64,000 nt of DNA, taken from contig NZ_POYJ01000001.1 of assembly GCF_002895435.1 (NCBI RefSeq), positions 744,001 through 808,000 on the forward strand. The letters are read 5' to 3'. The notes under the pieces are model-generated. The model saw nothing but the letters and a program-made list of their open reading frames with translations. It ran no database searches and was not told where the DNA came from. A program made the position numbers and the translations under genes. How positions within the stretch are numbered: the stretch's first letter is position 1; every line of letters begins with the position of its first letter. The DNA comes from Aquimarina sediminis (GTDB lineage: Bacteria > Bacteroidota > Bacteroidia > Flavobacteriales > Flavobacteriaceae). Of the stretch, positions 14,421 through 22,377 are shown one piece after another.

Positions 14421-16709
14421 TTATATTGGCCGTTTTTTTAATTTGTTATTCTCAAAAAAGTATTCATTCATTTTGTTAGATAGCACCTCTGATAACCAAA
14501 TAATTCTCCCACAATGCTCTACATGCCATACTGCTTTACCATCAAAAACATTTCCGGCTAGTAATGGTCCTACAATATGTAAATTATCTGAAGCTTCCAG
14601 GGATTCATTTACCTCAAATCCAATTTTAGATTCGTTAGGTTTGGTATATCCTTTATCTATCATATTTTTAAATAGATCAGGAATATTTGGTTTTGTCAAA
14701 TTAGTACTACCTACACAATTGATTATAATATGAATAGGGTCTTCATGAATTTTATTTTTTCCGGAATCGGTATCTAAATATTCTAAAGAATACTCACCTG
14801 TATCGGTTTTTTTAATATCATTAAATCTTCCTGCTATATGGCTAAAGCGTTTTTCTTCTTTTAACCCGTCTACTGTCTTAGAATAGTGAAAACCTGCACA
14901 TCGCTGTCTTCGTCCTATTTCATTTCCATAAAGACATGCGAATTTTTTTAGTTCTTCTGCATCAAGTTTACCTAATAATGAACCAAAAGCCTTAGATATA
15001 ATATCTACTGTCGAGGCTGCTCCCAACGCTATCTGATCTGCATAGTCTAAGTCTTTGAACGCTGCTTCTGCGATAATTTTTGCAGTTATCGTTTCTTCTT
15101 TTGCTAGTGCCTGCAAATTAAAAGGTGTGTATTCTTTCTTTCGTTTTTCGTTTATAACAGCATCAGGTAATAATCCCTGAGTAGAAAGAAGTACAAATTT
15201 ATCAATCTGAGACTCTATTTCTACAACATCATTCAGCTTATAAAGCATTTCTAGACCACTAGCATTGGCTCCTACAATAAGAACATTAAGCTTTTTATCT
15301 GGGGTTTTTCCTACAAAACCACCTATTTTAGTTAAAACCTCACCAAGTTCAGGATTGTACGGATCGTTTACAAAAAATAGTTTGTCTTCTTCTATTAAGA
15401 TCTCATTTTTCCATAAACGATTAACAGGCATAGACCCCACAGCAAGAACTACTTTCTCTGATAAAATAGTTTTTTTGTTATCTAATGATAAGGTATACTT
15501 ATTATCCTTCTTTTCTATGTCCTTTACCTCTCCGTGTATATACTCAACATCTACAAGCCCTTTGATTTTTAGATCCTCCAGTCTTTTATTCACTTTTTCA
15601 TTAATATACCAGCCAAAAAATCGACGAGGAACAAAGAGGTCTTCCCATTCATTATTCTCAATTTTTTTGGCATGAGTAGTCACCCAATCCAATGATAAGG
15701 CACCTCCATCTTTCTTTAGCTCATCTATCAGCCAATTTTTATTATTATTGAGCCATTTTATAAACTTGCCGAGTTCTGGTTCTGGCAAAAAGTTCTTTAA
15801 AGATGTTATTAAATGTACCGAAAAACCAGATCTCGAACCATAAGGAATACCAGAATGAAACTCATGATATTTATCTATGATATTGATACGAATTTTTCTT
15901 TGTTCTTTATTATTTTCTATTAAATCTAAAAAATGTAAAATGGTAAAGGATGACGAAATCCCTGAACCTATAAAGGCAACATCTGATTGCATAGAGGTAT
16001 TATTAAGTTGTAGTTCTGGTGATTTAGTTTTTATGATTTTACCAGGGTTACCAACCACAGTAGAATAATCAGGCACATCTTTTAAGACTACGGTCCCTGC
16101 TCCTATGGTGCACCATTTACCTATCTTAACCTTTGGTATTACTACAGCCCCTACTCCTACATGCGATCCTTCTCCAACTTCGACATGACCACAAAGCGCC
16201 GCTTTTGGTGAGACATGCGCATAATCACCTATAACATTATCATGATCAATACTTGCGGCAGTATTAATAATTACATGTTTTCCTATTACAGTATTAGGTT
16301 GTATAATTGCTCCTGCAAAAACAACCGTACCTTCTCCAATTTTTGCAGTAGGCGCTATAATTGCAGATTCATGTATTGCTTTTTCGAACTCACTTTTGAG
16401 AAAACCTGCTATTTCTGCTCTTTCTGCATTAATTCCTACTGCGATAATTACTGGATGTCCTTCGTGGGGGAAGTTTTCTATATTTTCTCGTGCTCCAGAA
16501 GTTACATTTTTTGATGCATAATGACGACCTGATGGCTTATCATCAAAAGTTTCTGTTACTTCATAACCATTATTTTCTAATACCTCTCGTATAACCTGAG
16601 AATGACCCCCAGCCCCATATATCCTGATTTTATTAGATTCTTTAGTTATTTTCATTTTACTCATTACTGTGTTTAAGTTGATTTGTTGGTGTTGTGAATT
16701 ATAGTCCAT
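14421..16709 (-). CDS. PglD-like acyltransferase fused to FAD/NAD(P)-binding oxidoreductase
   Basis: A 762-residue two-domain protein. Residues about 28-228 are a NeuD/PglD sugar O/N-acetyltransferase: Rossmann-like G-A-G-G-H-S-Q (32-38), the catalytic-type His156 in I-D-H-D, and hexapeptide repeats ending in V-V-G-N-P-G-K-I-I. After a short linker, residues about 242-762 are an FAD/NAD(P)-binding protein with V-A-F-I-G-S-G-I-S-S-S (244-254) and a second dinucleotide motif, L-I-V-G-A-N-A-S-G-L-E. It resembles the NAD_binding_9 group, whose known members oxidise small amines or act in siderophore-like pathways. The start may be Met at 16664. Sugar N-acetylation plus oxidation in one chain is unusual; I infer a role in the amino-sugar precursor or its acyl group. 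Confidence 0.82.
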   Translation of the reverse strand: MDYNSQHQQINLNTVMSKMKITKESNKIRIYGAGGHSQVIREVLENNGYEVTETFDDKPSGRHYASKNVTSGARENIENFPHEGHPVIIAVGINAERAEIAGFLKSEFEKAIHESAIIAPTAKIGEGTVVFAGAIIQPNTVIGKHVIINTAASIDHDNVIGDYAHVSPKAALCGHVEVGEGSHVGVGAVVIPKVKIGKWCTIGAGTVVLKDVPDYSTVVGNPGKIIKTKSPELQLNNTSMQSDVAFIGSGISSSFTILHFLDLIENNKEQRKIRINIIDKYHEFHSGIPYGSRSGFSVHLITSLKNFLPEPELGKFIKWLNNNKNWLIDELKKDGGALSLDWVTTHAKKIENNEWEDLFVPRRFFGWYINEKVNKRLEDLKIKGLVDVEYIHGEVKDIEKKDNKYTLSLDNKKTILSEKVVLAVGSMPVNRLWKNEILIEEDKLFFVNDPYNPELGEVLTKIGGFVGKTPDKKLNVLIVGANASGLEMLYKLNDVVEIESQIDKFVLLSTQGLLPDAVINEKRKKEYTPFNLQALAKEETITAKIIAEAAFKDLDYADQIALGAASTVDIISKAFGSLLGKLDAEELKKFACLYGNEIGRRQRCAGFHYSKTVDGLKEEKRFSHIAGRFNDIKKTDTGEYSLEYLDTDSGKNKIHEDPIHIIINCVGSTNLTKPNIPDLFKNMIDKGYTKPNESKIGFEVNESLEASDNLHIVGPLLAGNVFDGKAVWHVEHCGRIIWLSEVLSNKMNEYFFENNKLKKRPI

Positions 16710-16736
16710 TTACATGGACTGCCTTAAGTTTTTAGT

Positions 16737-17342
16737 TTAGTTATTTCCTTTCCAAGCTGGCATAATTGTATTTTGATCAACATTTACACCTTCTTTTTTT
16801 ATTACTTTTTTTATAGTTAACAGCAAAATTCTAATATCCAGAAGAAAGCTTACATTTTCTACATACCATACATCATATTCAAATTTCTGACTCCAGGATA
16901 TTGTGTTTCTACCTTTTACTTGTGCCCATCCGGTTATACCCGGTCTTACATTATGTCTTTTTTGCTGTGTCTCATTATATAAGGGTAAATACTCTATTAA
17001 AAGTGGTCTTGGACCTATTAGGCTCATATCTCCTTTTAAGACATTTATAAGCTGCAAAATCTCATCTAATGAATATTTTCTAATAAAAGCCCCAGCTTTG
17101 GTGATACGCGATACATTATGCACATCATCTTTATCTTCTGATTTTAGGTCAGCCATTGTCTTAAACTTAATAATCTTAAAAAGCTTACCGTCTTTGCCTG
17201 GTCTAGATTGAAAAAAGAAAGGTTCACCTTTATTCACAATCATCAATATCAAAACCAGCACTATAATAATTGGCAATAGCACTAAAATACCAAAAAAAGA
17301 AAGTGAAAAATCTAAAAATCGTTTTATATATGGGTTGTACAT
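16737..17342 (-). CDS. Initiating sugar transferase (PglC/WcaJ-type), copy 1
   Basis: This 201-residue monotopic phosphoglycosyl transferase loads the first sugar phosphate onto undecaprenyl phosphate at the inner membrane. It has an N-terminal membrane hairpin (about 8-35), then Q-S-R-P-G-K-D-G-K-L-F, I-I-K-F-K-T-M, the catalytic Asp-Glu in Y-S-L-D-E-I, G-D-M-S-L-I-G-P-R-P-L and R-P-G-I-T-G-W-A-Q-V. At this length it is the minimal PglC form. A close paralogue of identical length lies at 21072 in the same operon, and the paired PglD gene is directly upstream. PglC/PglD partners often use UDP-diNAcBac-like sugars. Confidence 0.92.
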   Translation of the reverse strand: MYNPYIKRFLDFSLSFFGILVLLPIIIVLVLILMIVNKGEPFFFQSRPGKDGKLFKIIKFKTMADLKSEDKDDVHNVSRITKAGAFIRKYSLDEILQLINVLKGDMSLIGPRPLLIEYLPLYNETQQKRHNVRPGITGWAQVKGRNTISWSQKFEYDVWYVENVSFLLDIRILLLTIKKVIKKEGVNVDQNTIMPAWKGNN

Positions 17343-17420
17343 ATACCTAAGTGTATCTTATATTTATCTAATTAACAATATCTTACTACCAAAATCTTAC
17401 AGAAGCGTTTTTAATTCCTG

Positions 17421-18089
17421 CTAGGATTTAGACAAGTAGCTTTCGCCTTCTTTAATACTTCTTATTTCTTTTGCCGGAACTCCGTACACTAAGCTAAAAT
17501 CAGCTACATCGTGCAAAATCAATGAGCCAGCCCCCACAATACTATGCCTGCCAATAGTAATCCCCTGTATAACATTGGCTCCCAGAGAAATTGCTGTACA
17601 TCTACCTATACTAACATTACCACCTACTGTAACCCCTGGCGCTAAGCTCGAAAAATCCTGAATAGTACTATCATGATCAAAATTGGCATCGGTATTTAAA
17701 ATACAAAAATTACCTATTCTTGCCTCGGCATTAATGGTTACTGAAGCTAGTATTATGGTTCCTACCCCAATTCTCACACTTGGGCTTATTATTGCCGAAG
17801 GATGAATCACTGTAACAAACTCAAAATCAGGAGATACTTCTTTTATTCGAGATTGCATTAAAAACCGAGTCCAATTATCTCCTATTGCAATAATTCCTTT
17901 ATTAATTCCTTTACTTACAAAATCCGGAATATCATGCTCTGTACCCAAAATTTCGTAGTCAAGTAATTTCTCTCCTTTAGGTTTATAAGTGTCTATAAGC
18001 CCATGAATCTGATAATCCCCACCAAGTTCAATGGTTTCAATAATCACTTTAGCATGTCCAGAAGCTCCTATAATCAGGACTTTATCCAT
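17421..18089 (-). CDS. NeuD/PglD-type sugar O/N-acyltransferase
   Basis: The 222-residue protein has the PglD architecture: an N-terminal Rossmann-like L-I-I-G-A-S-G-H-A-K-V-I, then a left-handed beta-helix of hexapeptide repeats with the F-D-H-D catalytic histidine motif, ending V-Y-G-V-P-A-K-E-I. PglD acetylates the 4-amino group of UDP-4-amino-sugars from acetyl-CoA. It resembles the N-terminal third of the 14421 fusion, so the operon has two such domains. The aminotransferase and dehydratase that would make the substrate are not in this window. It is 78 bp upstream of the sugar transferase it probably works with. Confidence 0.9.
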   Translation of the reverse strand: MDKVLIIGASGHAKVIIETIELGGDYQIHGLIDTYKPKGEKLLDYEILGTEHDIPDFVSKGINKGIIAIGDNWTRFLMQSRIKEVSPDFEFVTVIHPSAIISPSVRIGVGTIILASVTINAEARIGNFCILNTDANFDHDSTIQDFSSLAPGVTVGGNVSIGRCTAISLGANVIQGITIGRHSIVGAGSLILHDVADFSLVYGVPAKEIRSIKEGESYLSKS

Positions 18090-18198
18090 TCTTATTTTTT
18101 TTTATTTTTTGTACTCCTAAATTACTAAAAGAGATTCTATTAATCACTAACTTGCACTTATATCCTCATACCATAAGGATGTCGTTACTAATATAGAA

Positions 18199-18438
18199 CT
18201 ATAGTTCAGATTCAATCGTTTTAATCAAATCTCCAACATTATTCATATTCATCAAGTCCATTAGTTTAAATTTAATTCCAAAAGATTTTTCTACTTCTGA
18301 GATAATCATCATATGAGTAATAGACTCCCATCCATCAACATCATCTGCTGTGGTCTCATAAGTAAGTTGAAAATTCTCGTGGTCTAATACAGATACAAAA
18401 GCTTGTTTTACTTTTGATAAGATCTCTTCTTTATTCAT
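18199..18438 (-). CDS. Acyl/aminoacyl carrier protein, copy 1
   Basis: A 79-residue carrier protein starting at ATG 18438, 10 bp after the ligase stop; a start at 18462 is possible but would overlap the ligase. The phosphopantetheine attachment site is the Ser in V-D-G-W-E-S-I-T-H-M, followed by the typical helix I-I-S-E-V-E-K-S-F-G-I-K-F. It aligns end to end with the 38813 carrier (both 79 residues). Adjacency to a stand-alone adenylating ligase says it receives the activated acyl or amino acid, as DltC does from DltA. Confidence 0.88.
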   Translation of the reverse strand: MNKEEILSKVKQAFVSVLDHENFQLTYETTADDVDGWESITHMMIISEVEKSFGIKFKLMDLMNMNNVGDLIKTIESEL

Positions 18439-18448
18439 TCCTATTTGT

Positions 18449-19945
18449 TTATTGTATGTCAAAATATGTTTTTAGTTCTTTTCTATTAATCTTGCCATTA
18501 ATACTATGCGGAAACTCTTTTACAAACCTCACATGCGTAGGTACCATATAGCCCGGCATTTTTGTTTTCATATGGTCGAATATCTCTGTTGTATCAAATT
18601 CTTCTGATTCTATAGCTAATCCTAACTCTGCATTACCAAGATTATTAGTAATATCCAGAGCTACCATATTTACTTTCTTTTCTGATTTTGATTTTGCATG
18701 AAATTCGATTTCTGCTAGTTCTACCCGATATCCTCTTATTTTAACCTGAAAATCTGCTCTTCCTACATATAAAAAATCTCCCTCTTCATCTTTAAAACAA
18801 AGATCTCCTGTTTTATAATATCGTATCGGTTTACCATTTTCTTCTCTTGTAAAAAAGCTTATGGCATTACGTTCTTCATTTTTCCAGTAACCGGGGGTAA
18901 TTTGAGGTCCTCCGAGGCACAATTCTCCAGTCACCCCTATTGCTACTTCTTTATTATTTTCATCTACAACAAGATACAACGTATCTTTTTGTGGCGTTCC
19001 TATGGCAATGATACCATTATGCGCCTTTTGATCTGTTTCTTTATGATATGGATAAAATCCACTATATACTGTAAATTCTGTCGGACCATAATAATTGAAT
19101 ATTTTACAGTTTGGTAGACAGTCACTCCATTCTTTTGCTATATCACTATGCAAGGCTCCTCCACCAAAACTACAATATCTCACATCGGGAGCGTTAATCT
19201 CCGGAAAATACGGTCTAAGATAATTTATGATTGAGGGTACCATAGTGAGCACCGTAAGTTTTTGTTCTTTTATTAGTTTAAAGATATAAAAGTACTTTAT
19301 CGCCCCTTTTGGTATAGTGTACATACAAGAACCTGAAAGTAATGGAAATAGATACGTAACCACCGAAAAATCAAAGGTAAGCTCAAACATTTGCAAACAT
19401 CGATCAGAAGGGGTCAGATTAAACTCTGGTTCGGCATCAATCGCATTGACTAGGGCATCGACATTATCAAATGTTATTGGTACACCCTTGGGAAGTCCAG
19501 TAGTACCAGATGTAAACAATATATACGCCAATTGATCCCCAGAAACATCTTTGGGTTTCAGGTTAATATCTGTATCATCTAAAGCCGCAGAAGCAATAAC
19601 AGTATGATCCTCATAAATAGAAGATTCTGAAGAGTCAATTACATATTTTGTTTCTGTTAATTCAAAAACTTTAGTGTTACGCTCTTTTGGCGTAGTAGGG
19701 TTTACAGGAACATATGCTTTTCCTTCTAGCCAAAGTGCTATAATACTTGCATAGGTTTGTATATCATCATTTGTTACCAAACCAATTAACTTCTCTGAAT
19801 CGTCTACAACATTAGTGACTGCAGATCTTATCTTAGATATTTCGATAGCAAAATCACGATAGGTATAAAACACATTATTTATACATAAAACATTGTGCGC
19901 TGCATGATTTTCTATGGATTCCTGTAGTTTATTTACAAATTTCAT
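18449..19945 (-). CDS. Stand-alone adenylating ligase, DltA-like, variant pocket
   Basis: The 498-residue ANL-superfamily enzyme activates an acid with ATP and loads it on a carrier protein. Motifs in order: L-F-T-S-G-T-T-G-L-P-K-G (about 143-154), Y-G-P-T-E, Y-K-T-G-D-L, K-I-R-G-Y-R-V-E-L and the C-terminal N-G-K-I-N-R-K-E-L with its catalytic Lys. It is a close paralogue of the 39072 ligase. The pocket motif that reads F-C-G-E-x-L-P in D-alanine ligases reads F-G-G-G-A-L-H here, so Cys is replaced by Gly at about residue 261 and a bulkier substrate is possible. The carrier gene follows directly. No condensation domain is near, so this is not an NRPS. Confidence 0.88.
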   Translation of the reverse strand: MKFVNKLQESIENHAAHNVLCINNVFYTYRDFAIEISKIRSAVTNVVDDSEKLIGLVTNDDIQTYASIIALWLEGKAYVPVNPTTPKERNTKVFELTETKYVIDSSESSIYEDHTVIASAALDDTDINLKPKDVSGDQLAYILFTSGTTGLPKGVPITFDNVDALVNAIDAEPEFNLTPSDRCLQMFELTFDFSVVTYLFPLLSGSCMYTIPKGAIKYFYIFKLIKEQKLTVLTMVPSIINYLRPYFPEINAPDVRYCSFGGGALHSDIAKEWSDCLPNCKIFNYYGPTEFTVYSGFYPYHKETDQKAHNGIIAIGTPQKDTLYLVVDENNKEVAIGVTGELCLGGPQITPGYWKNEERNAISFFTREENGKPIRYYKTGDLCFKDEEGDFLYVGRADFQVKIRGYRVELAEIEFHAKSKSEKKVNMVALDITNNLGNAELGLAIESEEFDTTEIFDHMKTKMPGYMVPTHVRFVKEFPHSINGKINRKELKTYFDIQ

Positions 19946-19954
19946 CTGTTTGGT

Positions 19955-21049
19955 TTAATAAAAATGACCGTCTCTATTCAGCATATTTGCATTTTCAAAA
20001 TCCAGAGTAGTCTCATCATGAGCTAATCCCTTTTTTGTAACTCTATGCGTAAAAATAGTTTTGTATCTTTTGGTTATAGCATCAGATAATCTGGTATCAT
20101 CGGTAAAGATAAATTTTGTTCTTTTTTGAATAAAATTATCCATCAACGCATCTATACACAGGTCATACTCTTCTTCTTTTGCTAAAAAATACTTTACATT
20201 AAATTCATTATAATTAACAACATAGGACAAAAATCCTATAATTTCATTCTCTTTTATAATTTTGAGATTATGAATATGAATATTATTACTCGTTCCTGTC
20301 TGTAATGATTTATAAGGGTGTTTTGTTGGTATCGGTGTTTGGGTATATTGCCTCCCATCGATTTGCCAGTTGATGTACTCTTTTGTTTTATAAATTAAAT
20401 CATTTTTACAGAAGGGAGCGATAAACTCCCATGTAGCATCGTCTAATTGCGTACAATAATCATAGATCAATGCTTTTGTTCTTTTTCTGGCTTTTGGCCT
20501 GTTAAAAAGACGAATTATCGCAGCCGCTGTAGCATCTACCCTATCGAGGATAAACTTAAATAATTTAAGAAATTTAAACCTTCCGATAAGCATGGATGCA
20601 TCTAAGCTAAAAAAGATAGTATGTCTTAATCTGGATGCTATAATAGTAAAAGGCTGTTTTTCATAAAAAGTAGTTACATTTTCGGCATAAGACTTAATAA
20701 GAATCTGCTTACCCGTATAATTTACCGCTTCATTATATATGTAGGTCCCCAGCACAGTATCTTTATATGCCTTATCTACCCACCATGATATCATCCAGTA
20801 TACTTTGGTTTTAGTATCAGTAGCACTATTAAGCCAGTCAGGAAACATAAAAACAAAAGAGATCATTTTATGATCTGCATAGCCAATAACTCCACAATAA
20901 TCATCGTCTTCTATTCTAGAATTAGAGACCAGCCACAATGCTTTACTCTTAGGTAATGGTGTTAAGTCCCCATGCCAATAGGTATTTTTATCAATGCCTT
21001 CTCTTAGCATTTTTTTTGTTATGGCAATTACCTCTATATTATTACTCAT
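19955..21049 (-). CDS. GNAT-like acyltransferase, unknown
   Basis: This 364-residue protein has the general look of a GNAT-fold protein seen in flavobacterial polysaccharide loci: K-A-L-W-L-V-S-N-S, W-W-V-D-K-A-Y-K-D-T-V-L-G-T-Y-I-Y-N-E-A, and a second weak half with N-E-I-I-G-F-L-S-Y-V-V-N-Y. No acetyl-CoA binding loop of the canonical Q/R-x-x-G-x-A form is seen. It sits 9 bp upstream of the adenylating ligase, which suggests that it uses the carrier-bound product or acts on the same sugar. It is assigned by fold impression and context only. Confidence 0.55.
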   Translation of the reverse strand: MSNNIEVIAITKKMLREGIDKNTYWHGDLTPLPKSKALWLVSNSRIEDDDYCGVIGYADHKMISFVFMFPDWLNSATDTKTKVYWMISWWVDKAYKDTVLGTYIYNEAVNYTGKQILIKSYAENVTTFYEKQPFTIIASRLRHTIFFSLDASMLIGRFKFLKLFKFILDRVDATAAAIIRLFNRPKARKRTKALIYDYCTQLDDATWEFIAPFCKNDLIYKTKEYINWQIDGRQYTQTPIPTKHPYKSLQTGTSNNIHIHNLKIIKENEIIGFLSYVVNYNEFNVKYFLAKEEEYDLCIDALMDNFIQKRTKFIFTDDTRLSDAITKRYKTIFTHRVTKKGLAHDETTLDFENANMLNRDGHFY

Positions 21050-21071
21050 CTACGGTTTTTAAAAAATAAAA

Positions 21072-21677
21072 CTAATTGGTACCATTAAAATATTCTGACG
21101 TTTCTTCTTCTGATAGATTTACATCAGATTTTTGAATTACTTTTTTAATGGTAAGCATTACTATCCTAACATCCAATAAAAAGTTAAGATGTTCTACATA
21201 CCACACATCATATTCAAATTTTTGTTTCCACGGGATCGAATTCCTGCCATTTACCTGTGCCCATCCTGTAATCCCTGGTCTAACATTATGTCTCTTTTTT
21301 TGAGTTTCGTTATAAATAGGTAAATACTCTATAATGAGTGGTCTGGGACCTATCAGAGACATATCTCCTATAAGTACGTTAATCAATTGCGGAATCTCAT
21401 CCAAAGAAGAGCTTCTTACAAATGCTCCAACTTTGGTAATTCTATCCTTGTCTGCTAATAAATTACCTTGCGCATCCTTTTTATCGTTCATGGTCTTGAA
21501 CTTAATAATGCTAAAAATCTTTTCATTTTTACCTGGTCTTCTTTGCACAAAAAATGGAGTTCCTCCATTGGCAATAGCAAGAAATAGAATCAATAGTAAG
21601 AATATAGGTGAAATAAAGATCAGTAAGATTAGTGAAGCACTAAAATCCAGAATTCTTTTTATAAAAAATTTATACAC
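21072..21677 (-). CDS. Initiating sugar transferase (PglC/WcaJ-type), copy 2
   Basis: First gene of operon 2, 201 residues. It has the membrane hairpin (about 8-35), Q-R-R-P-G-K-N-E-K-I-F, I-I-K-F-K-T-M, catalytic S-L-D-E-I, G-D-M-S-L-I-G-P-R-P-L and R-P-G-I-T-G-W-A-Q-V. The second half is almost identical to copy 1 at 16737, while the N-terminal half and the loop before S-L-D-E-I differ, as expected for a duplicate with changed sugar specificity. A TACATTTG promoter element lies 53 bp upstream on this strand. Confidence 0.92.
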   Translation of the reverse strand: MYKFFIKRILDFSASLILLIFISPIFLLLILFLAIANGGTPFFVQRRPGKNEKIFSIIKFKTMNDKKDAQGNLLADKDRITKVGAFVRSSSLDEIPQLINVLIGDMSLIGPRPLIIEYLPIYNETQKKRHNVRPGITGWAQVNGRNSIPWKQKFEYDVWYVEHLNFLLDVRIVMLTIKKVIQKSDVNLSEEETSEYFNGTN

Positions 21678-21729
21678 CTTTTTTTAAAGTTTAGATGACC
21701 ATAAAGTGGAGTCTTTTTATTAATTCCAA

Positions 21730-21737
21730 CAAATGTA
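21730..21737 (-). promoter_or_regulatory. -7 promoter element TACATTTG for operon 2
   Basis: On the - strand this reads TACATTTG, a perfect TAnnTTTG, 53 bp before the sugar transferase ATG. No clear TTG is seen at -33. Confidence 0.5.
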
Positions 21738-22104
21738 TAAACCATTTGTTAAAAAGTGAAATAAAAGAAATACTATCTCCCTATACAGTCATTGATATTA
21801 ATAACCCTTACCATAATCCCAAAATACATCCAGGATCATAAAAAAACACTTAAAAATTGGGGGAAAATTACTAGAAAAACAGCTTATATACTACTGGGGA
21901 GCGTAGCGTACTATTTATCTATGATTCTTTATTTAAAATCGAGCGTAAATATACAATCAATATTTCGGTTTTTGACAACCTGGATTAACTTTTTTTAGGA
22001 CAAGACAACAGCATTAGAAAACTATACGATCTATCGAATCTAACAAACACTCTTCTGTATTGAGTTTTCATCGATTAACGGTAATATATCCCTTCCCTAC
22101 AGTA
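21738..22104. other. Intergenic stretch without recognisable gene
   Basis: No credible gene is seen between the operon 2 promoter and the tandem repeat. An open frame from a TTG at 21792 to 21998 has no family resemblance and no promoter. A local more GC-rich patch occurs around 21895-21912. Confidence 0.5.
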
Positions 22105-22332
22105 TAAAAACACTCCCGCACATAAATTTTATCGACCAGCGGTACTCCGATAGCATTCCGCACAGTATGGGTACCTTCCCCCACACAAGTTTTGTCGACC
22201 AGCGGTACTCCGTTAGCATTCCGCGCAGTATGGATACCCTCCCGCGCACAAGTTTTATCGACCAGCGGGACACCAATAGCATTCCGCGCAGTATGTATAC
22301 CCTCCTTCGCACAAGTTTTATCGACCAGCGGT
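22105..22332. repeat. 63-bp GC-rich tandem repeat, about 3.5 copies
   Basis: The marker TCGACCAGCGG recurs at 22132, 22195, 22258 and 22321, an exact 63-bp period. Units differ by several substitutions and the outer copies are partial. GC content is clearly above the surroundings. Because 63 is a multiple of three, frames stay open; on the - strand one frame repeats a 21-residue unit beginning P-L-V-D-K-T-C, but it has an in-frame TAG upstream (22338-22340) and no ATG. It lies just past the stop of the GT4 gene. Function unknown. Confidence 0.85.
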
Positions 22333-22377
22333 ATATTCTAAGCTTTCAGCACCGCGCGGGCGCCTGTAAATAAGGGG

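Noticed and set aside
18199..19945. NRPS gene cluster
   Set aside because: Only one stand-alone adenylation protein and one carrier, without condensation or thioesterase domains, in a polysaccharide context.
21792..21998. 68-codon ORF on + strand
   Set aside because: It starts at TTG, has no family features and lies in the promoter region of the leftward operon.
22105..22332. CRISPR array
   Set aside because: Units are directly adjacent 63-bp tandem copies with no unique spacers, and no cas genes are present.
22097..22373. Open frames on both strands through the 63-bp repeat as protein genes
   Set aside because: A repeat period that is a multiple of three keeps any stop-free unit open in every copy. 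The listed frames resemble no protein, and the most protein-like frame has no ATG and is closed upstream by TAG.
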